From: Trichoplax adhaerens | Lineage: Eukaryota > Placozoa > Uniplacotomia > Trichoplacea > Trichoplacidae | DNA: 64,000 nt | Direction of reading: 5' to 3' | Assembly (NCBI RefSeq): GCF_000150275.1 | Contig: NW_002060957.1 | Location: 699,825-763,824 of the forward strand | Part shown: positions 28,001 through 40,800 of the stretch, in pieces | Layout: each line of letters begins with the position of its first letter | How positions within the stretch are numbered: the stretch's first letter is position 1 | Notes under the pieces: generated by a model | What the model was told of the DNA's origin: nothing | The model's database searches: none | The model's input: the letters and a program-made list of their open reading frames with translations, nothing else | Made by a program: the position numbers and the translations under genes

Positions 28001-29359
28001 AAGTTTTGATCCTTAGCGTGAGTAATCTATCGTCTAAGACTCGAATCTAAGTTTGGTTGATTAAAGAGTGCTTAGAGTTAGTTGCTTAGATAGTTAAGTC
28101 TACTTTAGAGGAAAGAATCCCGTTTAATTCTTGTGTTACAATCTCGGTTGTGACAGCAATACACACATGTTACTAGCAACTCTAGCATCTTGCACTAAAA
28201 TTGTTTACAATCAGCAATTATAACAAGATATAGTCTCACTTGTTATATGACGGCAAAAATTTAAAATTCGTTACAATTGTATTATGAAAGCGATAGAACT
28301 GTATTAAACAGAGATAGAAATAGCGATATCTATATTGCAACAATGATTGCCGATGTTCTTCTTAATTGATCAACGAAGATTTACTGCCTCTCTATCGCAT
28401 CACATAGGTCAAAGTTTACTCAGAAAGTGATCAATCATTATTTAATTCATATATCATAGATATAGCGGCTAGGCAATTAGATAAATTCACGTAATCTTAA
28501 CTGCTATCACTTAACATTTTCTACTTGTACAGCAGAATGCCAACCCAACATGAAATTTAGCTTGGATTAGTAGCAGACATACAGACAGAGAGATAGAGTG
28601 TGCTTGGCGCTCCGCGCAGATTGCAAAAGTAAATTAAATGCATAACCACAAATGTTATAATTAGCTTTCACCATGAAAAATTCTATTTGAATTATTCATG
28701 ACTGCTATGATTATCGCTGTAGGCGATTTAAATCATCATATACTAAATGATTAACGATCAGACTGATATTATCTCCACGAAATTAAATCTATCATTATCG
28801 TAACGATCGCCCTATAGGTAAAATCATTTTAATGCCTATCAACTTCATTACTAAGTATATTAGATTAATTCTAAACAGATTAATTAACGTAAAAAGCTGT
28901 AGCTGACTGTTGCCAAGTCAGACTACACATAGTATGAATCTTAATGGCCATCAAGCCATGATAGAATAGCACTATCAATTTATTCCTTCAGGCTATCAAT
29001 CAAGTAGACTTCTAATTAACATATTGTAAACTATGCAGATCACGTTAGTACCCAGGCTTTTATCATAACCAATTGACCATTGTCTTGTTGATCGTTAATA
29101 TGCAAGTAATTATTCAACTTTTTATTTATTTGCTTGGTCTTTTGCTCTATATGCTAATGACTGTTAATGCTGATATTGTTATGATCTTTCCGATGCTGAT
29201 CATTCTTTAATCACTACTGTACGAGTACCATATTATACTAACCTGGATTAAGTTAGTTGGACCCTAACTTGATTTCCTCCTTGATCTTATTCGTAGCATC
29301 TGGCGCGTTCATTTTGACCCATTTATCTAACCTAATTTGTTCAATTGATAGTTTCAATT
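25080..29359. other. Long intergenic region, no gene supported
   Basis: About 4.3 kb of A+T-rich DNA. Short ORFs occur on both strands (25338-25568 minus, 26422-26640 minus, 25664-25864 plus, 27136-27327 plus). Some start at non-ATG codons, and none shows a domain or convincing splice partners. I do not call them, though a lineage-specific or noncoding transcript cannot be excluded. Confidence 0.4.
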
Positions 29360-32300
29360 ATGGATAAATCCAGTAAACGAACAGCATCTGGACTACGAGT
29401 TTATAAAATTGTCTTATTAGGAGAAGGTGGAGTAGGAAAATCAGGTAACGTCGATTTCCATACGAATTATAATTATCACCGAATCTCGTCATGTTGTGCA
29501 TTAATTGAAGTATTTGCATTTTTTTTAACATTCTCTTCGTTTATAGTGATAATCTACTTTTAAAATCTTAATCTAATATAGTTATATACGAATCATCAGG
29601 TTATCGTTACTACATCGGCTATAACCAATTAAGGATTGACTTCTTTAGTTTGGCTCTTTAACATGTTCATTTTTATAATTTTAGATACTTTATTGCAGTT
29701 TTGTAGAATACAACATTGATATTCATCTAATCGTCATTCTATTTTATATTCCGGCTATTTAATTTAAAATTCTCAACTTATTAAGTCGAAACACAATTGC
29801 CATTGTCGATATGCTTCATTTCTACATTAAAAAGCCTCCGAGATCAACTTTTAAATGGAACGAAAACCTATTAATTCTGCTGTAGAAAGGATTGATGAAG
29901 CAATTGCCATCATCTTCAAACTTTTGCTAGAGGCTTCTTCAAACCTGTTGCTCTTCTTATCGATTATTAATTATGAAGCACATAATCGATTTCATCCTCC
30001 ATTCTACAGACCAAAGTAGCGGCAATGACCATTACAATCTAACATTTAAAATCTATGAGTTGAAATGGCAGTGCCACCGTAGTAATTGTATGGCAAAATG
30101 GGGCTGTACTAACTGTAAAACAACGTTACATTTAGATGCCCTTCCTATACTGTACACTTACGTCGATAGTATCCTACAATGAAAACCGATTTAACACGTA
30201 TTGTAGTGATATTGATCAAATAAATCATTCAAGATATAGATTATTCCATTAGAATTATTCATCATCGTCATTATTTAATAAACTTATATGGCGGCTCAAT
30301 AAATGCTTGTGTTAAGCAAACGGAGTAATTATTGATGAATGAACGTTAGGGACCGCATAAAAAAGGACCGAGAGCACGTCGTAAAATTTATTAATGAAAA
30401 TAAAATTTCGTTTTCCTATAGCTTGTGAGTAAGCTATCACTTGTTAATCGAACTACTATCATTTCATCTTGCTTCTTATTATTGCTAATATCTTAGTTTT
30501 TAATCGATCTAGAGCACTTTCATGCTACTTATTTTAGTATGATTTCTTCATACAACACGTAGTCAGGAATAGACGTGAAACAGCAGTATTTTTTGTTGCC
30601 ATATCCTATTTTTGAGTCCATACAGGGAGTAATTAATTCAGTATTCATTTTCATCTATTAGTGACAGTTAGCACTTAGCAGTAATATCATCAATTTCCTC
30701 TGCTACTATGATTAAAATCGTTCTGATTCATGCTGTGTAGTCCATCACACCATATCTATCAGTATAACATATCTTTGCCGGGTATATATAAATATTTGAT
30801 TACAAATTCTAGGGAAATGTAACTGTTTGATATTCGAAATCAGAATGTGTTTACTAACCCAAGTAATATACAAATATCCATGATCAAGATAGGGGTGTAT
30901 TTTATCAATGTCAATTTGATCAACGTTCAAATTTTGAAATATTATAAACGAGCTTCTGGCCTTTTTATAAGATTCGACAACGACTTAGGTGTAGCTATCG
31001 TTCAGGTTACTACTGTTAAATTCGAAATTCTGTTTCTTGATAGCTATGTCGAAGTCAGATGCACTTTTCATGTATCTTCTTAGTGGATTGATCAGCTGCA
31101 CTGTTGATGTCAAAGTCCCATCGTAAATAATCCACGGTATTAGTAATCTATACTGTTATTTCCACGCTATATCATGCTAGTAACTCTACCGGAAAGAGCC
31201 TCTATTAAATAAAAGCCAGAAACGATCTCATATTTCACTTACTCTAGAATCATGCTTATTGCCGTCTATAATGAAATGAAACAGATCTACACTTTAAAAA
31301 CGGTAACATGATTTATTATTATCTTTTTTTCTTTTAATATCAGTCTCTTTTCACAAATAGGTTGTATAGATGAATTAGAACGGAATATAATCATGTACCT
31401 TTTTTCAAGCTAAATCTAATTTTATACTTTAATATCTAAACATGCCAACGTATAGTTACCATAATTTCCTATTAATAGCAATATCATTTCTAGCGAGAAG
31501 TTCTACTAATTAATTAGAATAATTGATAACTTCCTCTGATCATAATCTATGTCTTGCTTCTAGCTGTTACATTGCAATTTGTCAACCATAGTTTCGTCGA
31601 ACACCATGATCCCACTATAGGTAAATGATATTGTGATAATTGACTACAGGCTCAAACGGTAAAGTTATCTAAGCCAGAGATTGGTCTAATAGTATGATTC
31701 TTTGTATTTAGAGAACTATCCGTCAACTAAAACGTAAATATTTTCTTCTGCTAATATTGATCAATACTGTATGTCATAAATAGAGGACGCATACCAACAA
31801 CAAGCTGTGATTGATGGTGAAGCTGGTTTACTTGATATCTTGGATACAGCTGGACAGGTTGATTGTCAAATAATCTAATTCTGTAGGATAAAATTTCGTC
31901 ATGGAGTGTTCATTTTAATAATTTAGCTCGATTGTATAGAAAAACTTTAACTGAGCTTGATATATCATTTCTATATTATTTTTCAATTTAGGAAGAATTT
32001 ACATCTATGAGAGAGCAGTATATGCGTGGTGGCGAAGGTTTTATCTTGGTTTATTCTATCACAGATAGAAGAAGCTTTGAAGAAATTTCCAATTATATCA
32101 CTCATATCGAACGAGTAAGAAATTGTAACGATACACCAATTGTTATTGTGGGCAATAAGTCTGATTTAGAACATCAAAGAGTAGTTAGTACAACTGATGG
32201 CCAGACTTTAGCACGGCAGCATAATTGCTCATTTTGGGAAACATCAGCAGCCTTGCGCCAATTTATTGACGAATCATTTCACGGCATCGTTAGAAAAATA

Positions 32301-32399
32301 CGTGAAAAGGAAAAAATTACAGCAGCAAATGATAAAAGTAAGAAAAAAAGTAGTAAAGCCAATGCTGTCAAACGGCTGTTTAGTAAGCATAAGAAATAA
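29360..32399 (+). CDS. RIT1: RIT-like Ras-family small GTPase
   Basis: Membrane-signalling GTPase related to RIT1/RIT2/Drosophila Ric. Exons: 29360-29444, 31564-31620, 31784-31857, 31992-32399; phases agree, 207 aa. Landmarks are the P-loop GEGGVGKS (21-28), the switch I/effector region HHDPTIEDAY, DTAGQ (68-72, with the Gln present), the RIT-specific stretch [21 protein letters not shown] for guanine specificity, and ETSA. As in RIT proteins there is no CAAX box. The tail is highly basic (KSKKKSSKA, then KRLFSKHKK), suggesting electrostatic membrane binding. The start is the first ATG in frame. Intron 1 is unusually long (29445-31563) and contains a Cys-rich ORF reported separately. It is probably a pro-orthologue of RIT1 and RIT2, so the symbol is approximate. 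Confidence 0.93.
29854..30182 (+). pseudogene. Possible nested Cys-rich ORF or gene remnant inside RIT-like intron 1
   Basis: Two overlapping frames lie within the first intron of the RIT-like gene. Frame A begins [20 protein letters not shown] at 29854 and stops near 30019. Frame B runs from 29973 to 30182 and contains [18 protein letters not shown], i.e. Cys spaced C-x4-C-x5-C-x2-C, followed by [15 protein letters not shown] frame change near 29970 could join them. The Cys spacing resembles a small zinc-binding site, but no family is recognised. It could be a decayed nested gene, a lineage-specific small gene, or chance. Confidence 0.25.
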
Positions 32400-34878
32400 G
32401 CCATCACCAACGAAACAATGCTTATAGCACGCTAAAGATGACGAGGATCTCATTTATGTCCATATGTAATCGATTGAAATATTAGAAATACTAAAAAATA
32501 ATTAGATATAAATCATTTTTAGTGTCTTTTTAACATCGAATCGCTTTGTTATTCCCTAATCCATGTTGTACAAAGTCAGAACACTTTTTTGCACTCGTGC
32601 TATGTAGTTTTAGACTAATCGTATTTAATATATTACTCTCTTTTAAACAGTGATTTTGGCTACCAAAGAATAGCTAGTTTAGAAGAGTTGTAAATTAAAT
32701 TTATGCGAGAATGATAATCATAATTATGTTCCTTGTTTATTGAAAATTCTCCAAGCTACCATCAAGCACTTATGATGTGTCAACATCATAATATATTGTC
32801 GCTAATGCTAGGCGATTATATTTAATATTTTTTATTTTGCTTCAAAGGGCTAGTAATCAATCTTTACATCGTGATGAATATTGCTAGAGAAATTTCCTAT
32901 CTATTGTTTGATGATTATTGCTTGTTTATAGTACATCAGGGTATCTAACAGCATGTAGCTCGAATAAATTGCAGATGTAGACTAGTATTTTTACCATTTT
33001 TTTACTAGTATTAGCACGTAGAATTTTTGTAATATGGTTTTTTATTAATGGTATCAGCACACTTAAATTTTTAACTTTATTGAATTTAAACTCAGCTCAG
33101 GATATTGATGGTAAAATAGTAGTTAGCACAATGGTATTGTGATAATGGAAGGATTCATGAATAATATATAGTAAATAGCGGTGATGCTGATTATCGTCCA
33201 TCACCTTGTAGTTAAATTTTATTAGTAGAAGCTTGAATTGATCTTTCATCATGCTTTAACTTCAATTTAAATTAATGATCATCTCGCTTTGTAGCTATTT
33301 GAATGGTCTCTTTAGCATTTTAATTAAAAATTTGCAAACAAACCAACTGATATGACCGATTAAACGTATTGCAGATAGCTCATAATATGATCCATACAGA
33401 ATCTAAAATCTATAAAAAATCGATCCTTCATTGTTTATTACGATGCAGTCAAATTTTTAGATGCTATAGGTGTACCTTCTACCCTTAAATTTAAAACAGT
33501 AATAAGAAGTACCATTTGACAACCTTCTTTGTCAATGTAAGATCGCCCTGCAGCGTAATGGATATTTAAAATCTAGCAGGAGTAAGTTACAAAGGCTGAT
33601 TACCATACAAACTTTCGCAATTAATTCAATTTCTTAAAACTCATGACTGTTAAAGCTAGCACGAAAGTTTGTAAATGCTTACATCAGTATATTGACAAAT
33701 CATGAGATTATTAATATACGAGTATTAACGGATTATACAGTACTGCAACGGCAACTGCAACTACGTGATAAGATGAAACAATCTAATTAATTAGGTACCA
33801 GGAACTTCTGAATTATTCTCCTAGAAGTCCGTGTTAAGTGCTAGCAGGTTATAATATTCAATAAAGACCGAAATCGATATTTGTAAGGGTTCATTCCATT
33901 ATGCAGTAAGAATAACTGACGATGTACACATGAATGATTATAATTATAAGTATACTGTAACCCACTAATAGCTCGTGTCTCGTAAAAAAATTAGATCGAA
34001 TCATTAAGCATATCATACAGAAATTTCTTTAACGTCAATTTCTATATTAGCAAATTGCGTAATAGCTAGCTCTAATCAAAAGAAAAAGTAGATCAGATCA
34101 GACTTGACTAATTAAAAAACTCGAATATTAATGACAGCATTTTCCAAGAAATCTTTAATAATTATATACAAACCAGCAAAATCAAACTTTATTTGCTGTT
34201 GTAGTGTGGTAATATTGATATCAAACAAAGAAAGACATATGGAATTGAAATATATTTTTAATAACATTAATCAGGGAATGCTGATAAATTATATCATATC
34301 CAAAAAAAAATTTCGATAATTAACGATCTTCATTAGTTCTTGTTGACCAAGAATGAGATTGAAATTTTTACAGAAGCAACGAAATATACACAAGAAATAC
34401 AATCTTTACCACAGCAATACTTTAACACAAGTATTACACATTTTATACGGTTAAAGTATGATATGATGGAGTAACAAAGGAAACATACAAGATGTTTATC
34501 AATCAAACTTTGGTTTTAATGATACGATAAATTTAATTACGCCTTATAACTCTTTCAGTAAATGCATACAATATACAGCTTGGTAGTATTTAAGTCACAA
34601 AGGCATGATAATAAATTTTCAGCAGTTGCGACACGAGCATGATATTCTAGAAAAGCATACGAACACTAATTTTGATTTCCATTGTACGCTATCTAAAGAT
34701 AGAAATTTAGCATATCAGTGTCATTCTTATCCTGTTATATATATTTAAACTAAGTCTGGAAATTTAGTCTGTACATTAATCATATTCGGAAGTTATAATT
34801 CACAATTCCTACGAGCAAAGATTCATAATTCTTGTTGGATACATCACTGTACAGAATAAGTTATCATCAATAAGCCGG
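32400..34878. other. Convergent intergenic region between RIT-like and INTS3 genes
   Basis: About 2.5 kb between the RIT-like stop (+) and the INTS3 stop (-); it holds both 3' UTRs. It is A+T rich with no recognised gene. The ORF at 34131-34319 has no identifiable motif. Confidence 0.45.
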
Positions 34879-37800
34879 TTATGACGATACATCTTCTCTT
34901 CTTTTCTTTGCTTCCCGAATTTTAGACTACAGTTAAAACCGATAGTATTACTAATAAAGCAAGTGCATAGATATAATACACACTTAACAAACCTTCCGCG
35001 ATTCCTTTACAAAGAGTACCTCATCATCATCGTCATCTCCATGTTTTCTCTTTCCAGATCCAGTGTCACCATCATCAAACTTAAAATCGCCAGTAACAAT
35101 ACTTCGTAAAGTATCAAAATTACTAAATGTAGCTTCGCTACTTAGAGCTCTCAAAACTGGTCGCAGCGGTTTCAGCTCTTTTGAGGTAACATATTTATGG
35201 TTGCGACTATAGATTTCATTTAAATATCGTAAAACTAATTCTTTACTGGATGGCAATATATTTCGTGAAATCGATTTTCTGGAAATGTTAAAAATTAGTT
35301 AATAGGAAGTTAAGCGAATTTAAAACCGTAATTACATCACTATTACTTTTCTGGTAAATTTTTTAATATTTCGATAAAGCTATCTATCACTTCACAGCGG
35401 AAATGCTTCCACCAATGGCTGAAGATACATATCAGAAATGAATCATCTCGCTTCGCTGTTGAGATTAGTTGATCAATCAACGATGTACTTGGTCTATAAT
35501 CCGGCAAAATTTAGTAATTAATTCCTCAGTAAATAATTATTGTTAATAGGGACGAGAACTAAAATGATCAGGTACCGTATAGTCTTCATGGCAGTCACGA
35601 AACCTGTAGAAGCTTCTGGGTGATCTAAGTCCAGTGAAATCTTTAGTTAAAAGCAAGCTCTATCTTTCAGTAACACTGTCTAAATAGATACCTTCTGCTG
35701 ATAGCTTCGCTAACACTGGAAAGAACACATCCGATTTTGGATCCTCTGAGTGGACAAGTTGCCATAGTGTACTTTGCTCATAATAATCCCAATTTAAAGA
35801 ATCCACTACAATAGCAAGAATTATTAATGGACAAAACCAACAAAGAGCATAGTAACATTTACTGTAATACCTAATAACTGTGGCATATTTTCGTTTCCTA
35901 GTAATTCGCACTTATTTAGTGCAATCTGCCGCGAAATTTCGAATAACTACAAAAATAATTAGAATACCGAAAATTTTTGGATTACGATTCTATAGATATT
36001 ACATAGGCCTGATAATTCAATAGAATAACACCCATCTAACCTGTATAGGGTCTACATACGATGCAACAGTCTTTATTACTTCCAATTGCCCATTAAGCGT
36101 ATCCTTAAACTATTGCAACAATCATACTAATGTTAGATATCATCGAAACGTAATATCTAGTCATCGATGCTTCAAATGTTATGACAAACGTACTTGGGAT
36201 AGGACACTAGGTAGGATGTAGCTAAAGACGCTGCGATCGTCTTCACCGCAAATCTAGAACGCGACATTAGATAGTGATAAAATTATGAATTTCTTGAGTA
36301 AACATACAGTTAAATAAATGTCTGTTTACATACTCACCTTCAAGTCATACGATAAGCACTCATTTAACTTAATTTTCTCATCGAATCGCATTAAATCTTC
36401 AACGTAGTCTTTGTACATAGTTACGGAATTGTAACTAACAACAGAACGTATTAGTGCTATCAATAACAAAAATTGAAACCTAAATAAGCATGTGGTACTT
36501 ACTTAACTTTTATATAAAATAGGACCATATATCCTAGCCTTCTTTCACCGGCTTCCTTAACATAGTACAACAACTTTGAAAGAATATTCTTTTCAGTCGA
36601 ATTTACGTCCAAAACGTTCCTGAAAAGTAAGTGTTATATATTCAAAGTTAATAACTGTAACGATACTAATTTTATTTCCAATTTTTAAAGATAAGCTTTG
36701 GTACCGTATCATTGCAAAATGAGGAGTATAAAGAGACTTTGTAACCGATCTGTCAAAACATTATATATAATGATTGAAATTAAATGAAAATACATCAGAA
36801 GCAACATATCGTAAACAAATCTAAATAGAGGTAGTATTAATTAATACACATACTCATCAGATTTATCTTCGTCTAAAAGGTGACTACCGGGTCTATAATC
36901 AAGTATCAATGACTGCGCCAAATACATAGCTATTTTCTTTAAAGTCTCATTTGGTAAATGCTACATTCAAGAAATAAAATACGCAAGATATAGATACAAT
37001 ATTTAAACATGTCTCATTCGTGAACTAATAATTGGTTTTTAAGTGGTATAACTGCTATAATATTTGATGGTAAATAACAATTTACATTATAATTAACAAT
37101 CACCTGTTCAATTAATAATTGGAAAAGGGTGTCGATGATTTCACATTTTCCGGCCTTATCTCTGTTAGATTTAATAGAATACCCTCAGCGTTGACGCAAA
37201 GTACATAGATATCTAGTTTCAGTTTCTTAGCAGGTTACCTTCCTATCTGATTAAGCTCCACTAATGACTGCAATATTTTGTCAGAAAGGCTTAACTCCTT
37301 CAATGCAAGAAAACTGCGATCATTTTCAATGCTATCCGTGTTTGTATTTTCACTATCAGCTAAAGGACTTTCTGGCATAGGTGATTCTGCTATGGGCTTA
37401 AATGTATATTTGCTACTTGGATAGTCTTGCTTTGAATCAGTATCCTAAAATTATATGTTGTCTTTAATGGTATTCAAAACCAAGAAATAATTATTTAGTA
37501 ATTTGATAATCTTACATTTGGTTCATCGTCTGAATCTGAAAAACGAGCCGTATCTTCTTCGTCATCTCCATATCCTTTGTTGCTGTCCGATAAATTCGTA
37601 GTAGTTGTTGATTTTTCTAGAGAAGACGCAGAACTATCACCAGTAGCATCTACTGGAGGTGATTCATTGCCTGATTTAACCGCAACACTTGCGGAATTAG
37701 TTACAGGTGGGGCTATAAGAGAACAAAATCAAGGAATCGTTAGCACAAACGGCGGAATGTAATCCTATCAATACTATACTAACTTGAAGCGCTTTCTATA

Positions 37801-40800
37801 TTGAAAAATTCAGGGAAATTATATTGTAACATCTCTTTTAATTCTTTATCAAGCTTCTGATGATCAAACAATGGAGAAAGAGAGCTAAATTTAAAACGGA
37901 AGATTTTTTTAATTCAATGTTGTTGTCGTTAGCTGTGCAGCGGTCCTGGTGTTCACATATATCACTCATTACAGAACTAATTACTAATAGAAAAATAACG
38001 AAAAATTCTTAGTAATATCAACAATTTCATGAAATCAATTTTACTTTAAAACACGTTTCTCAACCACAAAGTGAAGCGCCTTTCGAACTGCATTTCGTAT
38101 TTGAGTCTCCATTGGCTTATAAAAGCTGGTTATAATCTATCAGAAGGATAGACACTTAAAAAAAAATATTTTTGTTGTAATATTTAAAGAGAAACAGCTA
38201 ATTAATCAACATACCCTACACAGGAAATCGAGTAAGGTAGCGGATATTGTGATATGAGATCTCGTAGAATGAAGCATAATCAAAATGCCTGGTTCTGCAT
38301 ACAAATAAGTTTCAGTTAGTCATCAGCATAGATACGGCATTTGTTATTATAGCAAATAACCTATATTCATAATATTTTCCTGTCCAGGTTGATAACATAG
38401 CCAATCAAAGAATAACGTTAATTTTGCGTTAGCGGATGTTGCATTATTCTATTTGCAAAAAAATTAAACGCATTTTATTTTACTACGTATATAAAGCAAG
38501 ATAAAGTTACATATAATAATGTAGATGGAAGTCTAGTGGTAGCAGTTTTTACTCGCAATCGTTGATTGGTAAATTAAATTTTTAAAGCGGTACCTGACAA
38601 CATTGTAGCAACCACCCAATCACAGCCCATCTTGGAATGATATCTGATCCCAAGATCTCGTTGGTAGGATGAATTACTCCACAAATAAAGCGGATTATAT
38701 CGCATAAAAGGGCATGACTTTCCGGATTGGCTAAATACTATTTTGCAGACGTAGGAAAAGAGTTGATAAAAATTTCGAAAACAAACACATATCCGCTGAC
38801 TAAGAAATTATATTAAGTAAAAGTCAATCGATTTGCTTACTTTTTTCTGAAACCAATCCTGATATTTCTTTTGATGGCCTAACTTTACCTAGATTTCCAA
38901 CATTGAAAACAGTAACCAGAGAATTAGAATTTGTTGATATATCACTGACATTAGTACAATATGCATTTTACGTGATAAATTTTTATGCATTAACGCTAAC
39001 AAACTAGTTTAATTTGGGTTACCTTCGAAGTAAGAAAGACTAGTTTATTTTCCATATCTGGAGTTATACGACTGATTAAGAACTTGCGGGAAGTACGTAA
39101 TTTTAGTAAGTGCGAGATACCTAATAAAATAGAACAAAATTATAGTACTAACTATACACTTTATAACTCGTCGTATACATGGAGGCTCTTTATAAAACGA
39201 ACAATTACCAGTAAAATGAGGACTAAGTGATCGAGGATTATGTATAATGTCTTTCCAAAGAGTATTAAAGACAGGAATTCTAACAAATCAGGTTAAAAAA
39301 TGATTCATGATCGAAAAGAAACTATAAATATCACTATCCGGTTCAAATATATTATATATATATATCACATCTTACTGGGCAACTGCTTGCAATAAACGTA
39401 TGAGGTCGCGACCAATTTGAATGCAATCGGTAAACTATATTTGATAAATTGGAAAAATAAGGAAACTTTGTAAAAATTCATAATAACAATGGTATTGAAG
39501 AGAATGTAGAATTACTTTTTCTCTTAGTGTAGAACAGCAAAAGTCGATTTCTCGTTGCATTAAATGGTGCAATGGTGGCACAGAATGATCAAGTATCAGA
39601 CGAAGGAACACGTATACTACGGCAGCCGTAAGAAAGTTGTAGCTAAATAGCCATGTCCTTGGATTAAATAAATAGATATTAATTGTAAATGTTCAAATTC
39701 CATCTACCGTTTAACGCTAATCGTAGAGATATATGACTTTTACTTATGTTCTTGAAATATATTCAATAGAGCTTCGATGTAATCAATGTTGGTACGACCA
39801 ACATCTCCTCCTACAGTAAAACGATATCATAAAATATTGCAAATTACGCGACAGCATGTACTGCATGACAATGACAAAGTCGAGATATTCTTACCAATAA
39901 TTTGTCTTAAGAGATAAAAGCACATCGCATCAGCTCCGGCTGCTGAAGATTTCACAAATTCAGTAAATAGCCATATAAGCTGTTTCAATGTAGAATAATA
40001 TAGCATAAGGAGGGTGTAAGTCTGTGACATAATACTATTAGGAAAATTAACCTGATTCCGTGTACGTAGCTGGAATTTAAAAAACTTTTCAACAATAAGT
40101 TGATTGAGTTTCGTAAACGCCAAGGTAAGACCATCTCGTGATAAAAGAGTTAAATCACGATACGCCTGAGTTTTAATTATAATTATTTGATAACATTTAC
40201 GATTAGAATTTAATAATTTGACTTAGCGTACAATGTGCCTGTAGTTGCAAATAGGAATCTTAAAAGTGGATTTCAATTGACATTAACTTACCTTTTGCGC
40301 AGCATTTTCGTCCGTTAAAATAGTGTAAAGTAAGCCAATGGTAACATCTTCATACTCTTGTTGTCCCTTGCATACCTATGAAATGGCGATATGCTAATGA
40401 ATGGTATTTTACTTTCTACTAGAGTAATTGCTTACTTTTTGCATTTCTGACGTGCACTGATATAGCGATAGACAGTATATCTAGGTTAAGTTATATATAT
40501 AACGAAAGACGATATTACTTCTGTTAACATTGAATTGAAAAGTAAACAACGTAGCGGTCTATAATTAATTTATCAAGCTATCAATTAATTATTCGCATAT
40601 ATCTTACGTTCTGTTCCAGTAAAACATTACGGTAATCTAAGTTGAAAGTTCATATGATGTGACACATGTACTAGATTATTAAACTATTAATTACGGTGTC
40701 AATAAACTATCATGACCCATTATTACTCTACATTAGTATAAAGCATACAAGGCTCTAAGTAGTTTAATATAAATCTTACATCTTAATTTAATTATTGTAA

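Noticed and set aside
35871-35886. A 17-bp intron joining the open frame at 35692-35860 to the upstream INTS3 exon
   Set aside because: An intron that short is not spliceable. A donor at 35870 and an acceptor at 35806-35807 give the correct phase and a gap-free match to human INTS3 length.
37577-37762. Plus-strand ORF in the INTS3 locus
   Set aside because: It is antisense to INTS3 exon 37516-37712, which encodes the acidic linker in correct phase.
39340-39366. TA-rich run near 39350 as an element end
   Set aside because: A simple TA microsatellite inside an INTS3 intron; no inverted repeats or target duplications.
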